Shown: positions 1 through 5,686, counted from the first letter of the stretch. The stretch: 5,875 nt of DNA from Eubacterium sp. (GCA_023663915.1 JAMPGN010000243.1:1-5875), one strand, 5' to 3'. Program-made: numbers and translations. The notes: generated by a model from the sequence alone, not told the origin.

Positions 1-2
1 GG

Positions 3-185
3 AATACTAAGAAAATCTCAGTCTCCTTCACAGGACAACTGCGTGAACTTTTTGTACAATCTGCCAGCCAAGGTTTATCGAAAGAGGTTTTGATATCCGA
101 ATCGTTATTAGGAAATTCCTTGGCAAATTTCAAGTTTGCGACGAGTTTTCTGAGATATAGCGCATCTCTTAGGAATTGCTTATAA
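3..185 (+). other. Open frame at left edge, possible 3' end of an unidentified gene
   Basis: The reading frame beginning at base 3 is open for about 60 codons and ends at a TAA at 183-185. Any start would lie outside the window. The predicted peptide is Ser/Leu-rich (it includes SFTGQLRELF and SFLRYSASLRNCL) and I do not recognise it. The opposite strand is also open from about base 280 to the edge but has no in-frame ATG and no ribosome binding site, so the + reading is the more plausible of the two. About 50 bases after the stop comes the promoter of the next operon, and no clear GC-rich terminator lies between them. It could be a real gene end, a decayed mobile-element gene, or chance. Confidence 0.2.
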
Positions 186-236
186 TTTCGCAAATGAGCT
201 TTGTTCTTTTTAAACTTTAATTTTTTTAGAAAAAGC

Positions 237-265
237 TTGACATATATAGATAATCTATATATAGT
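237..265 (+). promoter_or_regulatory. Sigma-A-type promoter of the padR operon
   Basis: A perfect -35 box TTGACA (237-242) is followed after exactly 17 bases by TATAGT (260-265), one base from the TATAAT consensus. Transcription would start near 272, giving an mRNA leader of about 110 bases before the padR start at 382. The spacer is almost entirely filled by a palindrome (242-262), so a protein bound there would block RNA polymerase. Confidence 0.8.
242..262. promoter_or_regulatory. Operator-like palindrome 1, between -35 and -10
   Basis: This is a perfect palindrome: arm ATATATAGAT (242-251), one central A, arm ATCTATATAT (253-262). It occupies the promoter spacer and the first bases of the -10 box. 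PadR regulators are known to bind AT-rich palindromes and commonly repress their own promoter. That this site binds the PadR encoded downstream is an inference from its position and its near-duplicate at 274-294. Confidence 0.65.
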
Positions 266-273
266 TAAAAGAG

Positions 274-294
274 ATATATAGATGTTCTATATAT
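274..294. promoter_or_regulatory. Operator-like palindrome 2, at and after the start of transcription
   Basis: Arm ATATATAGA (274-282), spacer TGT, arm TCTATATAT (286-294). It shares its nine-base arms with the first palindrome and is centred 32 bases downstream of it, about three helical turns, so two dimers could sit on the same DNA face. It covers the region just after the expected transcription start. Confidence 0.6.
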
Positions 295-381
295 GTTTTG
301 TTTCTTGATATTTTAGCAATATAAGAAGGAATAATGGGGATAGCAAAGTGATTTCTATGCGTACAGAAAGGAGCTGGCAGG

Positions 382-714
382 ATGGCGATCGATAAAGCAT
401 TGATCTCAGGGAGCACTTCTATGCTTTTATTGAGGTTATTGGAAGATAAGGATATGTATGGATACGAGATGATTGAGACGCTTCAGAAGAAGTCTAACAA
501 TGTGTTTCTGTTGAAAGCTGGTACGCTTTATCCGCTGCTTCATTCTCTGGAAGGGAAGAAGTATCTGACTTCTTACGAGAGCGAGGTAAACGGGAAACAG
601 CGCAAATATTACAGCATCACGAAAGCAGGGAAGAAGTATTTGAAATCCAGAAAAGAGGAATGGCAGGAGTATGAGGCTGCCGTACTCAATGTACTTTGGG
701 AGGCGGGTGTCTGA
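382..714 (+). CDS. PadR family transcriptional regulator
   Basis: A 110-residue protein of the short PadR type: a winged-helix DNA-binding domain followed by one C-terminal dimerisation helix. Visible family marks are the YGYEM segment (26-30), the recognition-helix region GTLYPLLHSLE (47-57), and the beta-wing plus following turn, RKYYSITKAGKKYL (74-87). A charged helix (about 88-107) would form the dimer. The start at ATG 382 is supported by AAAGGAG at 367-373, eight bases upstream. The TGA stop overlaps by one base the ATG of the HAAS-SEDS membrane protein, so the two are co-transcribed and probably translationally coupled. PadR genes next to HAAS-domain membrane proteins are a known recurring pair in Firmicutes. 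Most members are repressors relieved by a small ligand or by the partner. The two palindromes in the promoter suggest autorepression. The inducer is unknown. Confidence 0.93.
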   Translation: MAIDKALISGSTSMLLLRLLEDKDMYGYEMIETLQKKSNNVFLLKAGTLYPLLHSLEGKKYLTSYESEVNGKQRKYYSITKAGKKYLKSRKEEWQEYEAAVLNVLWEAGV

Positions 715-2063
715 TGGAAGAGTTTATTAGGAATGTTACGGAGCAGATTCGATGTGTTAAAGTAAGGGAAGTTATAGCACAGGAATTGTCAGACCACATT
801 GAGGATCAGGCGGCAGCTTATGAGGCGGCGGGTGATTCTTACGACGAGGCGGTAAGGAAGGCGGTTCGGGAGATGGGCGATCCGGTTTCGGTCGGCGTGG
901 AACTCGACAGGATACATCGACCGCAGACGGATTTTAAAATGATAGGGATGGCGTTTGTTTTCAGCGTGGCGGGTTTTTTTGTCCTATATCTGATGGATGG
1001 AGCGGCGTGGGAGCCACAGCATTTTATCCGGCAGTGCATTGTCCTGTTATTATCTTTCGGAGTGATGGCGGGAATGTATTTCCTCGATTATAGTTTTATA
1101 GGGCGGTATGCTTACGGGGTAGGTGTGCTTTTGACGATTGTTATATGCGTTGCCAGAATGGCTTCCTTAACGAACGGGGCAATTCCTTTGTCCTTTGTGC
1201 TGGCATATCTCTATGTCCCGGTCTATGCCGGGATACTCTACCGGCTGAGGGGGAGAGGATATGACACGGTTCTATGGGGAATTGGTGTACAGGCTGTCAT
1301 AGTGGTTCTGGCGAATGTTTGTGCTAGTTCACTGCTTACGGTATTGAATGTGTATATGATGTGTACGGTATTGTTCATGCTGGCAGTCTGGAAAAGATGG
1401 TTTGCTGTGGATAGGAAGACTGCGCTTGTAATATGCGCAGGCGGTCTCGTAGTTTTGCCGGCGGTTATCCTTTTGCTGTATGGCATATTTTTCCAGGGAG
1501 GATATGGATTTCGGACACAGCGTCTGCTTGCATGGTTACATCCGGAGGAATATGCCGGCGGAGCGGGATACATTTATCAGTGGATCAGGCACGAATTGGG
1601 AGCGGCAAATCTGATCGGGATGTCCGATAGCGGTACTTTTGCAAGCGGAGATCTTCTGATGTCTGCGATGCCGTATCCTACCGAACCTTTTGTGCTGATC
1701 CAGCTGGTATGCACATATGGGATACTGGCGGGAGTTGCGCTTGTTATGGCATTTGCGGCGGTGGTCATACGGGCATTCCATATCGTCAGAAACCAGAAAA
1801 ACCAGCTCGGCTTTATGATATCCGCTGCCTGTTTTCTGGTGCTTTTGGTCAACTGCCTGGAAGGGGTGTTAACCAACACCGGATATTATCCTGTGAGCAC
1901 GATGCAGTTTCCTTTTGTATCATACGGGGTTTGTACGGGAATGACTTATGCGGCGGTGATCGGACTGCTTTTGAGCGTCCACCGGAATGAAATGATTTTG
2001 ACGGATAGGGCGATTGGTAAGTCTCCGAGATGGCGACTGCGTATAAGATTGGAAAAGAGGTAG
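714..2063 (+). CDS. HAAS (permease prefix) domain fused to FtsW/RodA/SpoVE-family membrane protein
   Basis: A 449-residue integral membrane protein. Residues about 1-70 form a soluble helical HAAS/permease prefix domain, recognisable from ELSDHIEDQ (24-32), EAVRKAVREMGDP (45-57) and the closing ELDRIHRP (63-70). After that I count about ten membrane segments (roughly 75-94, 104-124, 131-148, 158-175, 183-200, 203-226, 236-259, 325-352, 364-386, 396-421), as in SEDS proteins. SEDS marks are GGAGYIYQ (282-289) in the large outer loop and the PFVSYG signature (400-405) near the last helix. SEDS proteins polymerise lipid II into peptidoglycan, but the Asp of the TDF-type motif before helix 8, needed in RodA/FtsW, appears here as T-E-P-F (323-326), so catalysis is doubtful. 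I chose ATG 714 over the in-frame TTG at 696 because it overlaps the padR stop and has GGGAGG at 698-703. It may be an envelope sensor or a specialised SEDS enzyme working with PadR. Confidence 0.82.
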   Translation: MEEFIRNVTEQIRCVKVREVIAQELSDHIEDQAAAYEAAGDSYDEAVRKAVREMGDPVSVGVELDRIHRPQTDFKMIGMAFVFSVAGFFVLYLMDGAAWEPQHFIRQCIVLLLSFGVMAGMYFLDYSFIGRYAYGVGVLLTIVICVARMASLTNGAIPLSFVLAYLYVPVYAGILYRLRGRGYDTVLWGIGVQAVIVVLANVCASSLLTVLNVYMMCTVLFMLAVWKRWFAVDRKTALVICAGGLVVLPAVILLLYGIFFQGGYGFRTQRLLAWLHPEEYAGGAGYIYQWIRHELGAANLIGMSDSGTFASGDLLMSAMPYPTEPFVLIQLVCTYGILAGVALVMAFAAVVIRAFHIVRNQKNQLGFMISAACFLVLLVNCLEGVLTNTGYYPVSTMQFPFVSYGVCTGMTYAAVIGLLLSVHRNEMILTDRAIGKSPRWRLRIRLEKR

Positions 2064-2086
2064 AGACGGTGGTCTTTGCCTTTTTT
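2059..2086 (+). terminator. Intrinsic terminator overlapping the stop codon of the HAAS-SEDS gene
   Basis: Arm GGTAGAGAC (2059-2067), loop GGTG (2068-2071), arm GTCTTTGCC (2072-2080), then six T. Nine pairs form, two of them G-U wobbles, and the upstream A-rich run can pair further into the T tract. The hairpin begins inside the last codon of the membrane protein gene and includes its TAG stop, so it ends the padR operon with no trailer. Confidence 0.75.
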
Positions 2087-2128
2087 ATGTAGAACGAAAA
2101 TATTATATGGTGTAAAATCTGGAATTTA

Positions 2129-2137
2129 TGGTAAAAT
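2129..2137 (+). promoter_or_regulatory. Possible extended -10 promoter for pepD
   Basis: TG-G-TAAAAT (2129-2137) fits an extended -10 element (TGn followed by a near-consensus -10). No good -35 box is seen 16-18 bases upstream. A promoter is expected in this gap because a terminator closes the preceding operon at 2086 and pepD begins at 2201. This is the best candidate in the gap, not a strong one. Confidence 0.35.
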
Positions 2138-2200
2138 ATAGCGTATAGACGGCAGGCTGGAAACCGGATAAAATCAGGGAACTGTTTGGAGGAAGACAAA

Positions 2201-3658
2201 ATGAGAGTTTTAGAGGGATTGGAACCACAGAGCGTATTTTATTATTTTGAGGAAATCACCCGGATACCCCACGGTTCCGGCAACGTGAAGCAGATTAGCG
2301 ACTACTTGAAGCAATTTGCGCGGGAACAGGGGTTAGAGTGCATACAGGATGAACTGTATAATATTATCATGATCAAAGAGGCGACACCGGGATACGAGCA
2401 GGAAGAACCCTATATATTACAGGGGCATATGGATATGGTGGCGGTCAGCAGCCCGGACTGTGATATCGATATGACGAAAGACCCCTTACGCCTGCGGACA
2501 GAGAAGGGCAGGATCTATGCGGAAGGGACGAGCCTTGGCGGTGACGACGGCATTGCGGTCGCCTATGCGTTGGCGCTTCTTGCAGCGAAGGATATCAGCC
2601 ATCCGAAACTGGAAGTGATACTGACAGTCGATGAGGAGACCGGCATGGAAGGCGCAATGGAAATTGATTTGTCTATGCTCCGTGGAAAAAGGCTCATCAA
2701 TCTCGACCAGGAAGAGGAAGGCGTTATCATTACAAGCTGTGCGGGAGGCGCAAGAGTAGATGTAAGCATTCCTTTACGGCAGGAGAAAGCGCGGACGGGG
2801 CAGCAACAGTTTATGCAGATCGGGGTCAAAGGTCTGCTGGGCGGGCATTCTGGAATCGAGATCAATAAAGGCAGGGGAAATGCCAACTATCTGTTAGGGA
2901 GCATTCTCAAGGATTTATCGGAGAAATTTGATGTGCGCCTGTCATCCATGCAGGGCGGACTGGCGGACAATGCGATACCAAAAGAGGCGGAAACAGTAAT
3001 TTCGGTTGACATAAGTCGTGTAGATGCAGTTGTCGCATGCGTCAAGGAGCATGAGAATACGATACGTCAGGAACTTGGTGACAATGATCCGGGATTTGTG
3101 GCAGAATGTAAAGCAGCAGAGCGGCAGGAAAACTGTTTTGATCCGGAATCTACGTTGCGGGCGATTAACTGTCTGTGCAGTCTGCCAAACGGTGTGGTTG
3201 CCATGAGTAAGGAGCTGGAAGGATTGGTTCAAACATCGCTTAATCTAGGCGTTGTCAGACTCAAGCAGGATAAACTTCTGTTGTCCTATGCCGTCAGAAG
3301 TTCCGTAGATGCCGACAAGGAGCAGTTATGCAGCCGGATGCTGGAAATCGCGGCGGAGGCGGGTGCATCGGCTGAGGTCAAAAACTCTTATCCGGGATGG
3401 GCGTACCGTGTGGATTCCCCGCTCCGTGAAATTGTGACGAGCATTTATGAGGAGATGTACGGGAAGGAACCGGTTTTAGAGGCGATCCATGCAGGCGTGG
3501 AATGCGGAATCCTCACGGCGAAGATCGACGGGCTTGACTGTGTCTCGATTGGGCCGGATATGTCGGATGTGCATACGGCACAGGAGAGTCTTGACATTGC
3601 CTCGGTGCAGAGAATGTGGAATTACCTGCTTAAGGTGCTGGCGTATAAGAAGGGATAG
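2201..3658 (+). CDS. pepD: Aminoacyl-histidine dipeptidase (beta-Ala-His dipeptidase, peptidase M20C)
   Basis: A cytoplasmic zinc aminopeptidase-like enzyme that hydrolyses Xaa-His dipeptides such as carnosine, recycling histidine and other amino acids from peptides. The protein is 485 residues, the usual PepD length, and has no signal peptide. The family's active-site residues are all present: H76 and D78 in GHMDMV, D115 in SLGGDDGIA, E145-E146 in VDEETGM, D169 in NLDQEEEG, and H458 in SDVHTAQ. The set is metal ligands H76, D115, E146, D169, H458, with D78 and E145 as catalytic residues by analogy with Vibrio PepD. The lid/dimerisation domain lies between about 185 and 395 and carries GLLGGHSG (211-218). 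ATG 2201 is preferred to the in-frame TTG at 2186 because GGAGG (2188-2192) sits eight bases before it and would lie inside the longer reading. It stands alone between the terminator at 2059-2086 and the tRNA gene. Confidence 0.93.
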   Translation: MRVLEGLEPQSVFYYFEEITRIPHGSGNVKQISDYLKQFAREQGLECIQDELYNIIMIKEATPGYEQEEPYILQGHMDMVAVSSPDCDIDMTKDPLRLRTEKGRIYAEGTSLGGDDGIAVAYALALLAAKDISHPKLEVILTVDEETGMEGAMEIDLSMLRGKRLINLDQEEEGVIITSCAGGARVDVSIPLRQEKARTGQQQFMQIGVKGLLGGHSGIEINKGRGNANYLLGSILKDLSEKFDVRLSSMQGGLADNAIPKEAETVISVDISRVDAVVACVKEHENTIRQELGDNDPGFVAECKAAERQENCFDPESTLRAINCLCSLPNGVVAMSKELEGLVQTSLNLGVVRLKQDKLLLSYAVRSSVDADKEQLCSRMLEIAAEAGASAEVKNSYPGWAYRVDSPLREIVTSIYEEMYGKEPVLEAIHAGVECGILTAKIDGLDCVSIGPDMSDVHTAQESLDIASVQRMWNYLLKVLAYKKG

Positions 3659-3734
3659 ATGATAAAATTTCATAGACTTTTATGGAATTTGAAGAATTTA
3701 TGGAACGGAACTGATAGAACAGAATAATTAGGGC

Positions 3735-3763
3735 TTGCTTTTTTCCTGATAATTAGTTATAAT
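3735..3763 (+). promoter_or_regulatory. Promoter of the tRNA-Pro gene
   Basis: TTGCTT (3735-3740), a 17-base spacer, then a perfect TATAAT (3758-3763). Transcription would start near 3770, only a few bases before the mature tRNA 5' end at 3776. The tRNA is therefore its own transcription unit and does not depend on pepD read-through. Confidence 0.65.
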
Positions 3764-3775
3764 GATAACTGCTTT

Positions 3776-3848
3776 CGGGATGTGGCTCAGGTGGTAGAGC
3801 GCTACTTTAGGGAAGTAGAGGTCGCAAGTTCAAGTCTTGTCATTCCGA
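3776..3848 (+). tRNA. tRNA-Pro, anticodon AGG
   Basis: A complete cloverleaf can be drawn by hand. The acceptor is CGGGATG (3776-3782) with CATTCCG (3841-3847), seven pairs including one G-U. The D stem is GCTC/GAGC with loop AGGTGGTA. The anticodon stem is CTACT (3802-3806) with AGTAG (3814-3818) around loop TTAGGGA, so the anticodon is AGG at 3809-3811. The variable loop is AGGTC. The T stem is GCAAG/CTTGT around loop TTCAAGT. The discriminator is A3848. The C1-G72 pair, A73, G35-G36 and G37 are proline tRNA features. Anticodon AGG would read CCU, or CCU/CCC/CCA if A34 is deaminated to inosine. The three bases after the discriminator are TCA, not CCA, so the tail must be completed by CCA-adding enzyme. 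Confidence 0.9.
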
Positions 3849-3854
3849 TCATAT

Positions 3855-3888
3855 AAAACCTTGAAGGCATGAGCTTTCGAGGTTTTTT
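3855..3888 (+). terminator. Intrinsic terminator of the tRNA-Pro unit
   Basis: Arm AAAACCTTGAAGGC (3855-3868), tetraloop ATGA, arm GCTTTCGAGGTTTT (3873-3886), with two further T. Fourteen pairs form, two of them wobbles, and the right arm ends in a run of six T. It lies six bases after the tRNA discriminator base and 90 bases before the next coding start. Confidence 0.85.
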
Positions 3889-3977
3889 GTATTCCTAAAT
3901 ATAATCTAATATTCGGAAAAGAACCGTCAAGGCAAGTCTGGACAGATTTTTGAAAAAGATTGAAAGGGGATTTCATC

Positions 3978-4286
3978 ATGCTGGACAAAGAAACATTCCA
4001 TCCGCTCAACTATATTAAGAAAGAAGAATATTCCGGAAGTATGGAAGGGATGCGCTATATGCTTAAGAAAGTAAAAAGCGGTGAAGAAGATGTAATCCGG
4101 GTGACGATATGGCCGGAGCCGCTCAATATGCTGCGCACGCCGGAGCATCTTCGGGAATCAGTCGAAGTCCCATTGACGGCGGAGGGGGTCAGCCGGGCGG
4201 CGGACTGGCTTAACGAGCAGTACGAGAGCCGCAAAGACTACTGGCTGGAGTGCTTGAAGAAACCTTGGACGGAGATTGCTTACTGA
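3978..4286 (+). CDS. Conserved-looking hypothetical protein, function unknown
   Basis: A soluble protein of 102 residues with no signal peptide or membrane segment. I do not recognise a named domain. The middle reads like an alpha/beta fold: a basic-amphipathic start (NYIKKEEYSGS, residues about 11-21), a strand-like stretch VIRVTIWPEPLNML (about 39-52), and a C-terminal helix rich in Trp, Tyr and charge (SRAADWLNEQYESRKDYW, about 73-90). The YSGS.EGMRY and WPEP stretches look like family signatures and give me an impression of a small clostridial family, but I cannot name it. ATG 3978 is preferred to the in-frame TTG at 3960 because AAAGGGG (3963-3969) lies eight bases upstream and would fall inside the longer reading. 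It follows the tRNA terminator and is 62 bases before rlmD with no terminator between, so the two may be co-transcribed. Confidence 0.75.
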   Translation: MLDKETFHPLNYIKKEEYSGSMEGMRYMLKKVKSGEEDVIRVTIWPEPLNMLRTPEHLRESVEVPLTAEGVSRAADWLNEQYESRKDYWLECLKKPWTEIAY

Positions 4287-4312
4287 TAACCGTGTTTGAA
4301 ATGATTCAGCTA

Positions 4313-4326
4313 CACAATAGATTGTG
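4313..4326. promoter_or_regulatory. Short palindrome upstream of rlmD
   Basis: CACAAT, two bases, ATTGTG: a perfect 14-base palindrome, 22 bases before the rlmD start. A weak promoter reading, TTGAAA (4296-4301) then TAGATT (4318-4323) with a 16-base spacer, would overlap it. It could be an operator, a small RNA hairpin just upstream of the ribosome binding site, or chance. Confidence 0.25.
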
Positions 4327-4348
4327 ATATGAAAAGAAGGAAAAGCAC

Positions 4349-5527
4349 ATGAATGATTGTCCTGTAAAAAAGAAATGCGGTGGCTGCTGTTACATTGGCA
4401 TGCCTTATCAAGAACAGTTGAAGAAAAAACAGAAGATTGTAAAAATGCTTGCAGGTAAATATGGAAAAGTGCGCGATATTATCGGCATGGAGAATCCGGA
4501 GCATTACCGCAACAAGGTTCATGCGGCATTTGATTTCCATAAGGGCAAGGGGATCGTATCGGGCATCTATCAGGAAGGTACACATAAGGTCATCTCCGTG
4601 GACGAGTGCCTGCTGGAGGACCGCAAAGCCGATGCGATTATCGTGTCGGTCCGCCAGTTAGCCAAATCTTTTAAAATCAAAACATATGACGAGGATACGG
4701 GTTACGGACTGCTGCGCCATGTGCTTGTCCGGGTGGGGCATGCGACAGGGCAGATCATGGTGGCGCTCGTACTCGGTTCGCCTATACTGCCATCCAAGAA
4801 GAATTTTGTAAGAGAGTTATGTAAACTTCACCCGGAGATTACCACCATTGTCCTCAATGTAAATAATAAGAAGACAAGCATGGTGTTAGGGGATAAAGAA
4901 CAGATACTTTATGGCAAAGGCTATATTGAGGACCGCCTGTGCGGCAGAACATTTCGTATCTCACCGAAATCATTTTATCAGGTGAATGCAGTGCAGACCG
5001 AGAAACTCTATCAGAAGGCGGTCGAATACGCGTCGCTGACAGGGAAGGAGACCGTGATCGACGCTTACTGCGGCATCGGCACGATCGGGCTTGCCGCCGC
5101 AGGGCATGTGAAAAAGGTGATCGGCGTGGAATTGAATCAGGCGGCGGTAAAAGATGCCGTGGTCAACGCCAGGGTCAATGGGATCAGGAATGCCGATTTC
5201 TATCAGAATGATGCGGGGAAGTTTATGGTGCAGCTGGCAGATGCGGGGGAAAAGATTGACGTAGTTTTCATGGATCCGCCAAGAAACGGCAGTACGGAAG
5301 AGTTTATGGATGCGCTGCTTCGGTTACAGCCGGAGAGGATCGTGTATATTTCCTGTAATCCGGAGACATTGGCGAGGGATCTGGAATATCTGACCGGGAA
5401 GAGACAGAAGGGCAGCGGGGCAGACCGGGGAGAACGATATCGGGTGGTGGAGATGACGCCGGTTGATATGTTTCCGTTTACGGAGCATATTGAAATTGCC
5501 TGCCTTCTAAGCCGGAAACTGCAGTAA
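4349..5527 (+). CDS. rlmD: 23S rRNA (uracil-C5)-methyltransferase, RlmD/RlmCD (TrmA/RumA) family
   Basis: A SAM-dependent methyltransferase that adds a methyl group to C5 of uracil in 23S rRNA: U1939 for RlmD; the Bacillus enzyme RlmCD also does U747, and sequence alone does not decide which. The 392 residues contain the [4Fe-4S] cysteines in C-X5-C-X2-C form (C4, C10, C13) plus C87 in VDECLLED. There is a central insert, then the Rossmann methyltransferase domain: SFYQVN (208-213), SAM-binding DAYCGIGTIGL (238-248), acidic turn GVELN (259-263), FMDPPRNG (307-314), nucleophile C336 in YISCNPETLARD, and the general base E379 in FPFTEHIE. The protein starts directly at the iron-sulfur motif and so lacks the N-terminal TRAM RNA-binding domain of E. 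coli RlmD (about 433 residues). ATG 4349 has AAGAAGGA (4334-4341) seven bases upstream. Confidence 0.9.
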   Translation: MNDCPVKKKCGGCCYIGMPYQEQLKKKQKIVKMLAGKYGKVRDIIGMENPEHYRNKVHAAFDFHKGKGIVSGIYQEGTHKVISVDECLLEDRKADAIIVSVRQLAKSFKIKTYDEDTGYGLLRHVLVRVGHATGQIMVALVLGSPILPSKKNFVRELCKLHPEITTIVLNVNNKKTSMVLGDKEQILYGKGYIEDRLCGRTFRISPKSFYQVNAVQTEKLYQKAVEYASLTGKETVIDAYCGIGTIGLAAAGHVKKVIGVELNQAAVKDAVVNARVNGIRNADFYQNDAGKFMVQLADAGEKIDVVFMDPPRNGSTEEFMDALLRLQPERIVYISCNPETLARDLEYLTGKRQKGSGADRGERYRVVEMTPVDMFPFTEHIEIACLLSRKLQ

Positions 5528-5619
5528 AGATTTTTTGGCGATTCATAGGGATGAGAAAAACTCTTCGGAAAGAAGCCAAGAAAAAGCTAAGGTATACTTT
5601 TGCCAGACTGCAAAAATTG

Positions 5620-5669
5620 TCAAAAAATCCAAGTTTCTGCATTTGAGTGCATAAACTTGGATTTTTTGA
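5620..5669. terminator. Perfect 17-bp inverted repeat, probable bidirectional terminator
   Basis: Left arm TCAAAAAATCCAAGTTT (5620-5636) and right arm AAACTTGGATTTTTTGA (5653-5669) match perfectly. The 16 bases between can form an inner TGCA/TGCA stem (5638-5641 with 5648-5651) around a six-base loop. Read on +, the core CCAAGTTT/AAACTTGG is followed by ATTTTTT, an intrinsic terminator shape. The A run on the left gives the same shape on the other strand. It lies about 90 bases after the rlmD stop. Its right arm contains the -35 box of the next promoter, so it may instead, or in addition, be an operator. Confidence 0.65.
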
Positions 5670-5686
5670 AAAGTTTATGCTATAAT
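5657..5686 (+). promoter_or_regulatory. Promoter of the AAA_14-type ATPase gene
   Basis: TTGGAT (5657-5662), an 18-base spacer, and a perfect TATAAT (5681-5686). Transcription would begin near 5693, giving a leader of under 20 bases before the ATG at 5710, just enough for the ribosome binding site GAGGAGGG (5695-5702). The -35 box lies inside the right arm of the inverted repeat. Confidence 0.6.

Noticed and set aside
334..351. Five-codon leader ORF (ATG to TGA) in the padR 5' leader, with AGAAGGA just before it
   Set aside because: The spacing to the purine run is only about three bases and so short a peptide has no sign of attenuation (no terminator, no codon run). Chance is likely.
696..713. 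TTG start adding six residues to the HAAS-SEDS protein
   Set aside because: It would place the GGGAGG ribosome binding site inside the coding region; ATG 714 overlaps the padR stop in the usual coupled manner.
1238..1573. Minus-strand open frame of 111 codons inside the HAAS-SEDS gene
   Set aside because: It lies antisense to a well-supported membrane protein; its composition (Pro, Thr, Ser, His, Arg) is that of a shadow frame and it has no supporting start context.
2563..2886. Minus-strand open frame of 107 codons inside pepD
   Set aside because: It is antisense to conserved PepD active-site sequence and is therefore a shadow.
3665..3690. AT-rich hairpin after pepD (10-base arms, six-base loop)
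   Set aside because: The stem has few GC pairs and is not followed by a T tract, so I would not call it a terminator with confidence, although pepD has no better one before the tRNA promoter.
3802..3818. Reading the tRNA as leucine (TAG) by shifting the anticodon one base
   Set aside because: The five-base stem CTACT/AGTAG fixes a seven-base loop with U33 before AGG; there is also no long variable arm as leucine tRNAs require, and the acceptor has the C1-G72 pair of proline tRNAs.
5565..5590. Possible small hairpin or riboswitch after rlmD (CTTC...GAAG)
   Set aside because: Only four to five pairs form, no known aptamer pattern fits, and there is no T run.
5511..5656. Open frame of about 45 codons overlapping the rlmD end and ending inside the hairpin loop
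   Set aside because: It has no ATG and no ribosome binding site and ends within a structural repeat; the peptide is unfamiliar.
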